Shown: piece by piece, positions 54,401-63,416 of the stretch
Layout of the letters: every line of letters starts with the position of its first letter
Position numbering within the stretch: the first letter of the stretch is position 1
Origin: Dichetophora obliterata
Lineage: Eukaryota > Arthropoda > Insecta > Diptera > Sciomyzidae
Direction of reading: 5' to 3'
Assembly (NCBI GenBank): GCA_963920525.1
Contig: OY986438.1
Span: 99,249,349 to 99,313,348, forward strand
Length of the DNA stretch: 64,000 nt
Program-made: the position numbers and the translations under genes
The notes under the pieces: model-generated
Told to the model about the DNA's origin: nothing
The model's database searches: none
The model's input: only the letters and a program-made list of their open reading frames with translations

Positions 54401-54508
54401 TTCGCTTATTAAAAGTATGTCTGCATTAATCTCTGTCGCCTTCTGTATCATCAGGTCTTGCGCTTCTCTACCCCGTCCTAGATTGATCTGTAGAAATTTC
54501 GTGATCAT
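51485..54508 (-). CDS. R1-like ORF2 (endonuclease + reverse transcriptase), copy A, intact
   Basis: 1007-residue enzyme for target-primed reverse transcription, expected to act in the nucleus on chromosomal DNA. The APE-like endonuclease covers about residues 1-225, with Asn9, Glu36 (Ser-Glu-Pro-Tyr), Asp122 and Asn124 (Gly-Gly-Asp-Phe-Asn), and Asp197-His198 (Leu-Ser-Asp-His). The RT covers about 410-720: Gly-Pro-Asp-Gly-Ile-Pro near 428, His-Gly-Phe-Arg-Lys-Gly near 519, catalytic Asp554 (Thr-Leu-Asp-Val-Lys-Asn-Ala-Phe), Gly-Val-Pro-Gln-Gly-Ser near 610 and Tyr642-Ala-Asp-Asp645. A C-terminal Cys929-Cys932-His941-Cys946 motif follows. No RNase H. The start codon overlaps the ORF1 stop (ATGA), suggesting termination-reinitiation. 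Length and motifs fit R1/Waldo-type elements. Confidence 0.95.
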   Translation of the reverse strand: MITKFLQINLGRGREAQDLMIQKATEINADILLISEPYRNPPSQVWYEDKNHCAAIMVRNRRLIISEVDESNAGFVYVTVGKIRVYSCYFSPNIDFNLFAEALNILDVSIRSSKYKVIIGGDFNSKSTEWNSKKMDKKGTTVCEMVASLGLTIFNIGDKLTFRRGTGGSIIDITFGTTNLYNENMNWIVLEDLTLSDHQYISFNIDERPNMSVEDANFPRWNVRKLDDKKLSDYITRAKDRNMDNQSENINVENVENAAESLTKILTKACNVAMPRAQKYNNKRPVYWWNAKIRELRAKCLAARRASTRNYDNQLLTVEYKTARKTLRTAIKESKKRCWTELCNEIDSDPWGKPYKIVMKKLGSIKPIPGIKEPVWATTIVETLFPFDEDGLKREPNYQVEGFIPLNVDDITHACSKLKIGKSPGPDGIPNEVIKVVCEIWPDLLLEVFNSCLINGIFPAKWKIQKLVLLRKGNKPLNEPSSFRPLCMLDSLGKLLEYVMLKRLEECIDDLGGLSPMQHGFRKGKSTVDAISAVCNKAIQAKTTGEYCSIITLDVKNAFNTVKWKVVLQAFRNRRLDNYLFNIVSDYLDNRILIYETENGIKEHQITAGVPQGSVLGPFLWNVMYDGLLNLELQEGAKLIGYADDIALVVNQRTAELIEIVVNDSLCRCNRWLRRNGLKLAVPKTEAILVTDRRVFKIPKIRLQDREIPFKRSLCYLGVQLDDKLSFGQHVVNIRDKALRTAASLARIMPNCGGPRPQMRKLINSVVHSQLLYAAPTFVRALNLKNNMRELQKAQRVSALRIISAYRTVSTSAALVLAGLPPIDLLILEREEIYTQTKLISWANTNTQERKKKISEIKINARDNVVTKWQERWNQNMNGSWTYSLIPNIKVWLERRHGSMGYFLTQAMTNHGSFNKYLHRFKLKEISSCNSCAALEEDAKHILFECEKWLEERRALNDMLGVTLTEENLLNEMLKSEHAWTLCERHINKILKERNFSSSEPPCLRRT

Positions 54509-55905
54509 TTTCTTGCTTTATTTCTTATGTTGATTGCACACGCTGTACTACCAATATAATGCTGAGAATTTATTGAGCCACTTTCATGGCATAGTATGCA
54601 TCTCGTTTCCGCTTTGCATTCTTTAGCTTTGTGTCCCGGATTACAGCATTTTCTGCATAGATTGCTTCTATCTGTCCCTTTACACTGGCTCGAAATATGA
54701 CCCTGTTCTAGGCACCTGAAGCATTTCTGAACTCTAATCTTACTCCTCAGCCTACACATAACCCATCCTACTCTGACTTGCCTCGTACGGAGTAGTGGAG
54801 CTGCTAAGTGCTCAGGTAGTTGAACGAGCGCTTGTTTGGTTCCTCCAAACGATGTTCTAAAATTTAATATTTTGAACGTTGTGGGTTCTTCTACTTTTGT
54901 TGCCTTCATAAGAGCATTAACAAGTTCATCTTTATCTGTTGACTCATCCATGTCTCTGATATCAAGAATATGATTTTTGGTAACCGCTCTAATCATGACA
55001 TCTTCACCAAGCGTGTTACCTATAGCGTTTCTGAGCTTTTCGGCTTGGCCTTCGCCTTTTTTTAGTTGAACGAGTAAGTCTCCAGCTTTTGTCCTTCTGA
55101 TACCCCTTATCTCCACACCGATATCAGTGGGATTTACTTGTTGCTTCATCTTTTTTATAACATCTGCGTATGACTCAGACGTGTTGGATTTAATTGTTAT
55201 TGCCTCTCCTTGGATTCGCATTTCACGGCGTTTGTTACTTTGATTATCTTTTTTCTTCCTTGCTTTTCGGTGGCTCACTAGCTCCCAATCATTTGCCACA
55301 GCCGGAGTCTCTGGAATATTTATTTCAGCCTGGGTCTGCAGTGCTTTGACTGTTGCAGGTGTTTTCGGCACTTTTCGTTTCCTCTCTTGGGCAGGAGAAA
55401 TAGGGTCAACTTGAGTGGCTTTAGATAGCACTTGCTTACGCTCGTCGCATGACAAAACTGGGTTACTACCTATCGCTTCCCTGTACTCTTTTAGTTGCTG
55501 GTACAGTGCGAAAGCACAGTTAAGATTATCGCGTAACGTCTTGTGTATGTTCTTTGCGCCGGAGACAATGCCATTTGCTGCGCTAAGTTTATTGCCTAAC
55601 TCAATAAACGCTTTTTCTTCTGAAATTCTGAGCTGACTTTGATGTCTTTTTTCGCCTTCTAAGCTATCTGCTTTACGAGTATTCACAGGTGTGCTCGTGT
55701 AATCTCTTATGATACACACATTTTTACCAGGTGGTTTTTCTGACCCCTTTGCTTGTGGTGATCTTACTATCACCGAGCTTTTCACAAAGGGATTTTTTAA
55801 GACATTTTCATCACCGTTCCTCGTGTACAAGTCTTCATCTCCGTTTTCCTTGTTGTAGGTTAGTTTTGTTTTTTCTTGTTGTTGTTTGTTGTTGTAACTC
55901 TCCAT
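54505..55905 (-). CDS. R1-like ORF1 (nucleic-acid-binding protein), copy A, intact
   Basis: 466-residue gag-like protein, expected to coat the element RNA and form the particle. The N-terminal ~250 residues are hydrophilic and Lys/Glu-rich. A middle region (about 280-385) has Gly-Val-Glu-Ile-Arg-Gly-Ile-Arg and Lys-Ala-Gly-Asp-Leu-Leu-Val-Gln-Leu-Lys, which looks like the RRM-like part of R1-clade ORF1s. Three zinc knuckles close it: Cys395-Cys398-His403-Cys408, Cys417-Cys420-His425-Cys430, and a longer Cys436-Cys439-His449-Cys456. The ATG at 55903-55905 is preceded by about 630 bp of 5' UTR. The last codon overlaps the ORF2 start. No lesions are seen. The middle-domain assignment is by motif impression only. 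Confidence 0.92.
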   Translation of the reverse strand: MESYNNKQQQEKTKLTYNKENGDEDLYTRNGDENVLKNPFVKSSVIVRSPQAKGSEKPPGKNVCIIRDYTSTPVNTRKADSLEGEKRHQSQLRISEEKAFIELGNKLSAANGIVSGAKNIHKTLRDNLNCAFALYQQLKEYREAIGSNPVLSCDERKQVLSKATQVDPISPAQERKRKVPKTPATVKALQTQAEINIPETPAVANDWELVSHRKARKKKDNQSNKRREMRIQGEAITIKSNTSESYADVIKKMKQQVNPTDIGVEIRGIRRTKAGDLLVQLKKGEGQAEKLRNAIGNTLGEDVMIRAVTKNHILDIRDMDESTDKDELVNALMKATKVEEPTTFKILNFRTSFGGTKQALVQLPEHLAAPLLRTRQVRVGWVMCRLRSKIRVQKCFRCLEQGHISSQCKGTDRSNLCRKCCNPGHKAKECKAETRCILCHESGSINSQHYIGSTACAINIRNKARK

Positions 55906-56532
55906 TTCAATTGGGTCTCAACTCGAAGCCGCTATCGCCGTTTGAAGTGTAGTTACGTTTTGATCCCATGGTTATCTATGCAAGCAGGGAGGCCATGCGA
56001 GGGTTGACATAAGATCCTTATGGGGTATTATGCCAGTGCCGAATCCGTACTAATCAGGAAATATCCATCTGAACCTACACCACCAACTCAATGGTGACAA
56101 ACATTGAACGTACTCCGAGACTCGCTACGTTTTAACGAGACGGAGGGCAACTGTGACATTAACCTATAAGCCATTTCGTTGGAATTTCACTTCCACTTAC
56201 TGAGGTCATAGACTGCCACAGTTGTCAGCCCAGGGTGCTTCAAATCCAAAACAGTATCCAGCAATGCCATAATTAGAACCGTACTGGGCTTGATCCTAAT
56301 GCCTTTCGGCGGGTATTGACTAGGGAAACCACAGAGACGTCACTCTCCTAATTACACTTCTCTCGAAGGTACCCTTGTGGTTGGATACCTAGTTAAGGGC
56401 GGTATCCACTCGCCCTGTCACAGGACTTCTTTGTGCACATGCACCACTTTAGTACGCCCTCCATACCTGCCACAACTAGGGTCCGCGGGGTCGTTACTCC
56501 CGTTATCCTATTCTGAGGATACCCTTGCGGAT

Positions 56533-56533
<1 letters not shown>

Positions 56534-56593
<60 letters not shown>
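56534..56593. repeat. (TATC)n / (GATA)n microsatellite at the 5' end of copy A
   Basis: About 15 perfect TCTA units directly abutting the first base of the full-length retrotransposon. The other side runs into TATACTATTAAAAGCG, which looks like the 3' end of a Helentron-like element, so the microsatellite may have begun as the 3' tail repeat of that element. Confidence 0.95.
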
Positions 56594-58063
56594 ACTATTA
56601 AAAGCGTTGTGACACTGCACGGATGTTTGACAATCACGCGAGAACCACTGAACCAATTTATTCGATATAGGTACCAAGCGATTAGTTATTTCAACGAAAT
56701 CGTGATAGGCTATTGATATTTTCCCACTCCTACTTTTCACGTCTACTATATGCTAAAAATGTTATATTTCAGACGGTTTTGGCTGTATAAGACTAAAATT
56801 TGGTAATTTATTTTGCAATATTTGTAATTTTGTTTTACAGAAATTATTTTTTAATCTGTAGAACATTGTAAAATATATAATAACATTTTGAAAAAATAAA
56901 ATTTTATACAAAAAATAATAAGGGGTGGTAGCCCATGATTTTTAATAATAGAAACTATTTATTGAATTTTGTGTCAAAATTAAGCAATTTTTGCAGATAA
57001 ATGATATTTACTATGGCAGAGTTTGGAAAATAGAAATTAAAAAAGAAAATTACAAAAAAAAAAAAAAGAACTTTTGGCCTATTTTTTGAGCTGACCTTTC
57101 AGACAAATGTTATTTGATTTACATCGATTTGATGTTTGCTTGCAAATCAAAAAATTGAAATTTCGATCGGTTTTTTCTCATTCTAATTCTAAAAAAATGA
57201 GTTATATTGAGCAAATCTATAGTTTACAAGATATCGCAATAATTTTATTGTCATAATAAAATTTTAAATATACTACATATATTATTTCGTACAAAATATT
57301 TTCGAAAAATCTTTCTTTACCGTAATTTTAATTATTAAAAGACTTTTCATAAAAAATGTGTTGTACTGAGATAATACATAAATTTCGGGATATAGCCAAA
57401 AGTTTGATGTCATAATAACAGAAATTTTTCAAAACTTATTAAAAATTTTACAAATATTTTTTATAATCCTGTAATACCGGACTTATTAAAAAAATCAAAA
57501 TACAGAAAAAGCCAAGTAACTTTGTGTCAGCATATAATTAAAATTAAACAAAGTAGTTTTTTTTTAAGCATTGCCTTAAGGAAGGCCTAATATTAATTAA
57601 AAAAACTTCACATGTATTTATGTTCGTTATTATTTCAGTTTGTTTAAAAAATTTTTCCTGTCAGTTGTTGTTTATTGAGTTTAAATGTTGATCGTTTTTC
57701 AGTGCTTGTTATATTGTTCTAAAGATAAATTTAAATTGCTATGTGAAATTAAGTAAATTTTTTAATAAATTGACATCCCCTGAAGATGTAGGAAACTACC
57801 TACTAAACGTTGGGAAAAACAATGTAAATTTTTTTTTTTTAATTTTTATCATTTAAAAACATATTGACCAAAACAGCCCAACACGAAAAGATGTCGATAG
57901 TTTTTTAATATTAATACCATTTTTTAATTATTAAACAATCACGAATATTTTTATTTTTTGCATTTGAAGATAAAATAAAATATGTGCTTTAATTTTAAGA
58001 TTTCTAATTTTTACATGGTATTATATCTTTTTATCGCAGGCGAAGCAGCGGGTATTTGCTAGT
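56594..58063 (-). mobile_element. Helentron-like element, reverse orientation, decayed
   Basis: The minus-strand 5' end near 58063 is ACTAGCAAATACCCGCTGCT...TCGCCTGCGATAAAAAGAT. The opposite end carries TTTTAATAGTATAGATA next to the GATA tract. GTATAAGACTAAAATTTGGTAATTTA at 56787 is shared with 18160-19216. Between them is AT-rich sequence with no helicase coding. Boundaries approximate. Confidence 0.45.
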
Positions 58064-58450
58064 TTATTTATATATTAATTTAACTTTGTCATGGTAAACG
58101 TTCGTAGTTATTTTAAAAATGTTTCATTTTACTTTTCTTTTTAAAAGTGTGCGTTTTCATTTTTGTATGGCGTAAAATGTTTTTAAAAGTATTAATTTTA
58201 CTAAACGTTTTTAATATGTGCGTTTTTGTTTTTTGTTTTCTCAGTTTACTGTCATTTCTGAAGCATTTTTGGGTGAAATATCGAAAAACGGTGTATTTTT
58301 ACTTTAAGCTTAAAATTTGATATTTAACATCTTCCAGGTAGTTTTTTTAATCAGGTTTATCATATGGAGTTATAACACATTGCGTGATATTAGCAAAAAA
58401 AATCACACAAATTTAAAGATTTTCTTTTCCCTCTCTTTGTTTTTCCCTCA

Positions 58451-58563
58451 GAATTCGATTTAGATGTTAAAGCTTCAGTCGATAACTATCTCCGGTGATG
58501 GTTTTACTGCATTTGAAATTGTATAAGTTCCAAATAGTTTTTATTCTTTTTGGCATCAATAAA
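58451..58563 (+). other. Candidate terminal exon with poly(A) signal
   Basis: A strong pyrimidine tract ending TTTTTCCCTCAG (58441-58451) is followed by a short open stretch reading Phe-Asp-Leu-Asp-Val-Lys-Ala-Ser-Val-Asp-Asn-Tyr-Leu-Arg, then TGA (58495-58497). AATAAA lies at 58558-58563. The peptide is too short to judge and may be chance. Confidence 0.2.
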
Positions 58564-59896
58564 CCGTTGACGTGATATTGTCTAATATACAATGCAAAGT
58601 CGAGTATGAACAGTTAAAAGCCAAGTTATTTCCAAACTCCTTCAAAAACACAAGAATGTCTCTTAAAAGTTACGTCAAACTTTCACTAAACTATGCATCC
58701 AAAATAATAAATATCGAAATGCTGCCAACCGAAAAGTTGAAAAGAGACGTCGGCTGGCTTGTTGTTTTGAATTGCTTAATTGTTTTTGTTTTCAGTTATA
58801 TTAGCAATAGCATTTTTTTCTTATTAAATTTGATACTTTTTTGTGTTGGAAAATGTGCTGCCACAAACATAAATGAAAAAGGTTATTTATACCAACGTTG
58901 CATGAGCGCACGTGAGATTTTTTCCACACACGTTTAATTATGTTTGATTTTTTTATGAACCTTAAATGGAAAAAACAATAAGAAACATGAATAAACAATT
59001 GGAAAAAAAAAAAAACAAATACAAGTAAGTGAAAATATGTTGAAGAAGTGAAAATGTAGGTGGGTGCAATTAAAATGCATCAATCGCACATAAAAAAGTG
59101 AAAAAATATTATTGTTGAATGCTAATCACGCGTGGTCGTGTTACTTAACGCATTCTGTAACACGATAGGCAATAGACAGCAATAACTGCCAATAAAACGC
59201 ATGCGCGCCAATGTGTATCAGTAGCGCAAAAAAAAAAAACAAACGATAACTTGATTTTTGGTCAAACATAACGGCATTGCAGGCATTTACATGGAATTTC
59301 GATTTAAAAAAAAAACACAAAAATTAAAGTCCAATAATATACCAAATTTATGTGCAAAAATTCAATTGAAAATTAATATAGATACATCAACCAGTAAAAT
59401 ACTTTGACTGCCTTCAAAAACAGCCGCAGCTGAATCAGTGTAAATAATAGATTGCATGGATAGCTGAATGGAAATTGAAAATGTAATCATTGCAATCTAA
59501 TCTGAGTCAACCTGAGATTGACTGAAATAAAGGCGTGCGGTGGCAACGCTGGCACACGTCGCGTTTGCTCAATTTTCTGCGTTGTGGTTGTTATTCGATG
59601 TTGTAATGGCGGGAAATGACAGTCGATAAAGTGGTGCAAGTAGACAAATAATCAACAAGAAAAATAATGATCGATGTAACTCAAACATCAAATATTACAT
59701 AAAACGGAAGGTGCTAGTTTTCTACTTTAATTGACATGATTATTTCGCTCACGAGGCGAGATAAAACAGATCATACAAAATATAGAAATGATGGAAATTA
59801 ACGGTTTGAATTCGGTTATGTACGTATGGCAATAATAGATAAAGCAGCAAGCAGGTAATTTATTCAATCGATTTTAATAGAGCAAATAAAGATATA
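58564..59896. other. AT-rich non-coding DNA, no supported gene
   Basis: The 121-codon frame at 58572-58937 starts before its ATG and has no recognisable domain; its hydrophobic middle is explained by T-rich codons. The rest shows no structure I can support. Confidence 0.4.
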
Positions 59897-60838
59897 CAGG
59901 GTTGCCAATATTCGAAGCGCCCATTTTATTTTTAAATAAATCAAAGAAACCACAATTTTTTGTCTGTTCGTCATGAATATCATTTAATTGGGTTCAAGTA
60001 GATTTGCTTACATTATTTCTTGAATATGATATCTCGTAAATGGTCGCCATTGGCCTCTACGACATATTGTGCCCGTTTTGCAGCATTTTCCATGGTTTTC
60101 TTCAACATTTCGATGGGAATGGCGGTTATTTCTTGACGGATGTTGGTTTTCAGCTCTTCTAGGGTCTTTGGCTTGTTGACGTAAACCTTTGATTTCAAAT
60201 AACCCCACAAAAAGAAGTCTGGAGGCGTTAAATCTGGTGATCTTGGCGGCCAATCGAAATCACCATTTTTTGACATCAAACGGCCAGGGAACAATTGCTT
60301 CAAAAAATCGATTGTAGTGCGGCTTGTGTGTGGTGGCGCGCCGTCTTGTTGAAACCAGTAGTGCCTGATACGCTTTCGACGAACGATTGGCATGAAAAAA
60401 TTGTTTATCATATCGCGATAACGCTCCTGATTGACAGTAACTCTGTGGCCATTATCATCTTCGAAAAAGAACGGCCCAATGAGCATTTTAGCACAAACGC
60501 CGCACCAAACAGTGACTTTTGCATCGTGAAGAGGTACCTCTTGAATCTCTTGTGGATTTTCAGTGGCATAAATACGGCAATTTTGTTTGTTTACCGTTCC
60601 GTTGAACTGAAAATGAGCTTCATCGCTCATTTTTTGAAAGCACGTTGAGTTTTCACTATTGACTTGTTTTGTTGAAAGTAAATTTCAACAATTTTAGAGC
60701 GTTCGCGTGGCGTGTACTGTTCCATTGTAAACATTTGCTTGGAATGACGCTTCAAACGCGGTATGTCATTAGTCGATTTGGCATCGCTGCGGAAAGTTAC
60801 AGTGTTGCCAGATGGGCGCTTCGAATATTGGCAACCAG
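59897..60838 (-). mobile_element. Internally deleted DD41D mariner (about 0.94 kb)
   Basis: CAGGGTTGCCAATATTCGAA...GCGCCCAT at the left and the complement of CTGGTTGCCAATATTCGAAG...CGCCCATC at the right form TIRs of about 28 bp with one small indel near the tip. TA flanks both (59895-59896; 60839-60840). It carries only part of the transposase gene, so it is a deletion derivative that would depend on a full-length partner. Confidence 0.85.
60013..60725 (-). pseudogene. DD41D mariner transposase with internal deletion
   Basis: The ATG at 60723-60725 (minus) starts Met-Glu-Gln-Tyr-Thr-Pro-Arg-Glu-Arg, a normal N-terminus that runs about 32 codons and hits TGA. Fused directly after it, in another frame, is the catalytic domain from Ser-Asp-Glu-Ala-His-Phe to the C-terminus (60630-60013). 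The helix-turn-helix DNA-binding region between them, roughly 110 residues, is deleted. The remaining part is uninterrupted and keeps all three Asp (Ser-Asp-Glu-Ala; Gln-Asp-Gly-Ala-Pro; Thr-Pro-Pro-Asp-Phe-Phe-Leu-Trp) with 41 residues between the last two. It cannot bind the TIRs by itself. It is related to, but clearly distinct from, the copy at 24454. Confidence 0.88.
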
Positions 60839-61048
60839 TAGATATTTAGAGATTGGTGAACAATTTTAGACCTTGGCAATGATATGTACTCCGGTCTCCA
60901 AGTGACGGCACCACCACTCTTCAAATGTATGAAATTTTTGACGGGTGCCAACCTTAACATGAACACACCATAAATGTCAGTTCGATCTGTCAATGAATAG
61001 TGACGTTGCAGTGTTCTAAATTAAACAACTTTTGGTATTGTTATAAAA

Positions 61049-61697
61049 ATGAATAAAGAAGAATTTGCTCCGTCGTATTCAACCGTAAAATATTGGATTG
61101 CAGGCTTCAAAAGAGGTCGCACCAGCACAAAAGATAAACACGCCGGGGGAGCACCAAAAGCAATGATCACTTCAGAATGTATTGGGAAAAATCCATGATT
61201 TCGTATTGGCAACAGCCGTAGGCATATCAAATGGGTCGGTGGTTTCAATTTTACATGGACATTTGGGTATGAGACAAGAGCATTTTGTTCTTCGACTATT
61301 TGAGAAAAGGAAACACAATCAACATCGACTATTACTGCAAATTATTGGACCGCTTGAAAAACGAAATCGCAAACAAATGGACACCATTTATTGAGAGAAA
61401 AAATAATATTTTTGCTAGTCACAAATCGATTGAAACCATGGCCAAATCGCACGAGTTACGCTTCGAACTGCTTCCTCAACTCCCATATTATCCTCCAGAT
61501 TTTGCCCTCAGCGACTATTATCTGTTCCCAAACTTAAAAAAGCGGTTCCAGGGAGGAAGATTTGCGACGAATGAACACGTCGAATGTGAAACTGAAGCGT
61601 ATTTCGGAGATCTTGAAAAATCTTACTATTCAAAGGGCATCGCAATGTTAGAAAATCGTTGAAATAAGTGCATCGAGCTTAAATGGGACTATGTTAG
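61049..61697 (+). pseudogene. Degenerate mariner (DD34D-type) transposase
   Basis: ATG 61049 opens Tyr-Ser-Thr-Val-Lys-Tyr-Trp-Ile-Ala-Gly-Phe-Lys-Arg-Gly, the first helix-turn-helix of a mariner, but stops within 50 codons. The second helix-turn-helix (Ile-His-Asp-Phe-Val...Gly-Ile-Ser-Asn-Gly-Ser-Val) follows in another frame. The region for the first catalytic Asp is deleted. A frame at 61285-61660 resumes with Asp-Tyr-Tyr-Cys-Lys-Leu-Leu-Asp and ends in Ala-Leu-Ser-Asp-Tyr-Tyr-Leu-Phe (third Asp). The second Asp site is lost: an Ile-Phe-Ala-Ser-His-Lys-Ser replaces the expected Gln-Asp-Asn-Ala-Pro-Cys-His-Lys-Ser. A stop at 61660-61662 replaces a conserved Trp, after which Asn-Lys-Cys-Ile-Glu-Leu-Lys continues. 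Old, dead copy; no clear TIRs. Confidence 0.85.
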
Positions 61698-63416
61698 GCC
61701 GGCAGCACCTTGAACGCCCTAGTATTTGCAAACATTATGTGTAAGACTGAGACGAAAGCCTAAGCAGCTAGTGCTCAATAATTTAATTAATTATATAATA
61801 ATTGTATTATTATGTAAGTTCTAGTAAATAAAAATAAATAAATAAATATGTGTAAGAAAATACTAACAATTGAAGCTAAATGATCCTTAAGCTGAATGTC
61901 TCGTGACGCATATTAAAACATAACCGTTTTTTAAAAAATTCTAATTTTTAAGCAAATTTTTTTAAAATTTTTCTTGCAAAATTTTAAGTTTAAAATAAAT
62001 AAAATGAAGTAAGAAATTATCCTTGACTAGACCGAAGTTATTTTAGTTTATTCGAAGTCCTGAATGTTGTATTATTTTGATGACGCCGCTTATGTAAGGC
62101 GTGGTTTTTATCCAAATATTTTACCTTTGAAACTCAGAGTTCTTTAAGTTTAAGCATTATTTTTTTCGAATTTATAAAAGTTTTGCTATTATGATGACGT
62201 CATTTTTTATAGAAGGTGGGCGGAATTTTCCGTTTATTAGCAATTTCCAAGCATCGAGTGCATAGTAAAGATTCAAACTTATTTGCAAAACTTGAAGCCA
62301 TTTTAGGGAAGGGGGGAGACCGGGTTACTTTCGGCACTTTTTTAATACCTATATTACAGAAGATAATAAACTTATTTGAGAATCTATTAGCCTTTTCAAA
62401 TACTTTATTTTTTGACACTGAAATGTTAGCTCCAAGTTCTTCCAGAAGATTTGCTTGTAACTTTTTTTTTCATGATGATTAAAAAAAGTCATATTCGTTG
62501 AATGTGTTCCATGTCGGGGTAAATTTGGCAACGTTTAAAAGGTAAAAAATGGTGTAATTTTTAATTTTGTTCTTTCAAAATGGCATAAAAAAATATATGT
62601 GGTCTGATTGGCTGATAACAAGGAATCTTAGTTTTTAGTGTTATCTTTCATATGAGGAAAGATTTTTCATTTATCTCCTTTAAGAGCTGAGAAATCGTTG
62701 GCACCGTTGTGGATTCCGAAAATAAAGTCTAAACTGAGAAAGGCTTACAAGGGCAGATATGCAAAAAAATAAACAAAATCAATTAGAGTTAATAGTTTAA
62801 AAAAACTCTAAACAAATTATCCCTTAAATTAAAACCATTTTGACTTCGTAACGTTTGTTGATTTAATGTCCAAATCTATCATTCTATCATATAAATATGA
62901 TAAATATTTAAAAAATATTTTTTAAAAAAAATTTAAAAATTTCTGCTGTAAATAGTTTAAATACTTATTTCTAAATACAGTAAAACCTGTTTTTGTATGG
63001 CGGATAGGGACCGCCCAAAAATAAACGCATAAAATAAAGTTGTATAAAACTTCACGGGTAGCTATAAAAAATAATTTCCAAAACAAAAACAAAAAGGATT
63101 GTTCTTGTGCGGTGGATACTGACCGCATAATATTTTATTTACATATGTACTTTTTTTATACATACAAAAATTTGCGCTTTGAAATAAATCTTATCGTAAT
63201 GGTCCAGGAATGTGAAAGCACTTTGAAAGACGTCAATTAATATTTGATATAAAAATCAAAACACACGCTATATTATTTTTTATTCAATCACTTTATTTAG
63301 CGGCCTTCTCACTTGCGTAGATCAGAAAATAATAAAAAAATATACTTTTTGCTCCAAACAAAACAAAGCATGAGACTAGTGCATAATTGGATGACGCAAG
63401 GGTTTAGTATATACTA
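61698..63416. other. AT-rich non-coding DNA, no gene seen
   Basis: No coding supported. GGGGGGAGACCGGGTTACTT near 62310 and TCGGGGTAAATTTGGCA at 62514 look like a recurring repeat motif but no ends were identified. Confidence 0.4.

Larger units (their letters stand above)
51350..56533 (-). mobile_element. R1-like retrotransposon, copy A, apparently full length (about 5.2 kb)
   Basis: On the minus strand: (GATA)n at 56593-56534, a 5' UTR of about 630 bp (55906-56533, less AT-rich than the rest of the window), ORF1 (55905-54505), ORF2 (54508-51485), a 3' UTR of about 113 bp and a poly(A) tail (51350-51371), then (GATA)n again. Both ORFs are open. APE endonuclease, RT without RNase H and a triple zinc-knuckle ORF1 are the R1-clade layout. 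Because poly(A) separates the element from the GATA tract, the tract is better read as target than as tail. Confidence 0.95.

Noticed and set aside
58572..58937. 121-codon frame with a hydrophobic middle
   Set aside because: No recognisable domain, T-rich codons create the hydrophobic stretch, and there is no splice or promoter context to support it.
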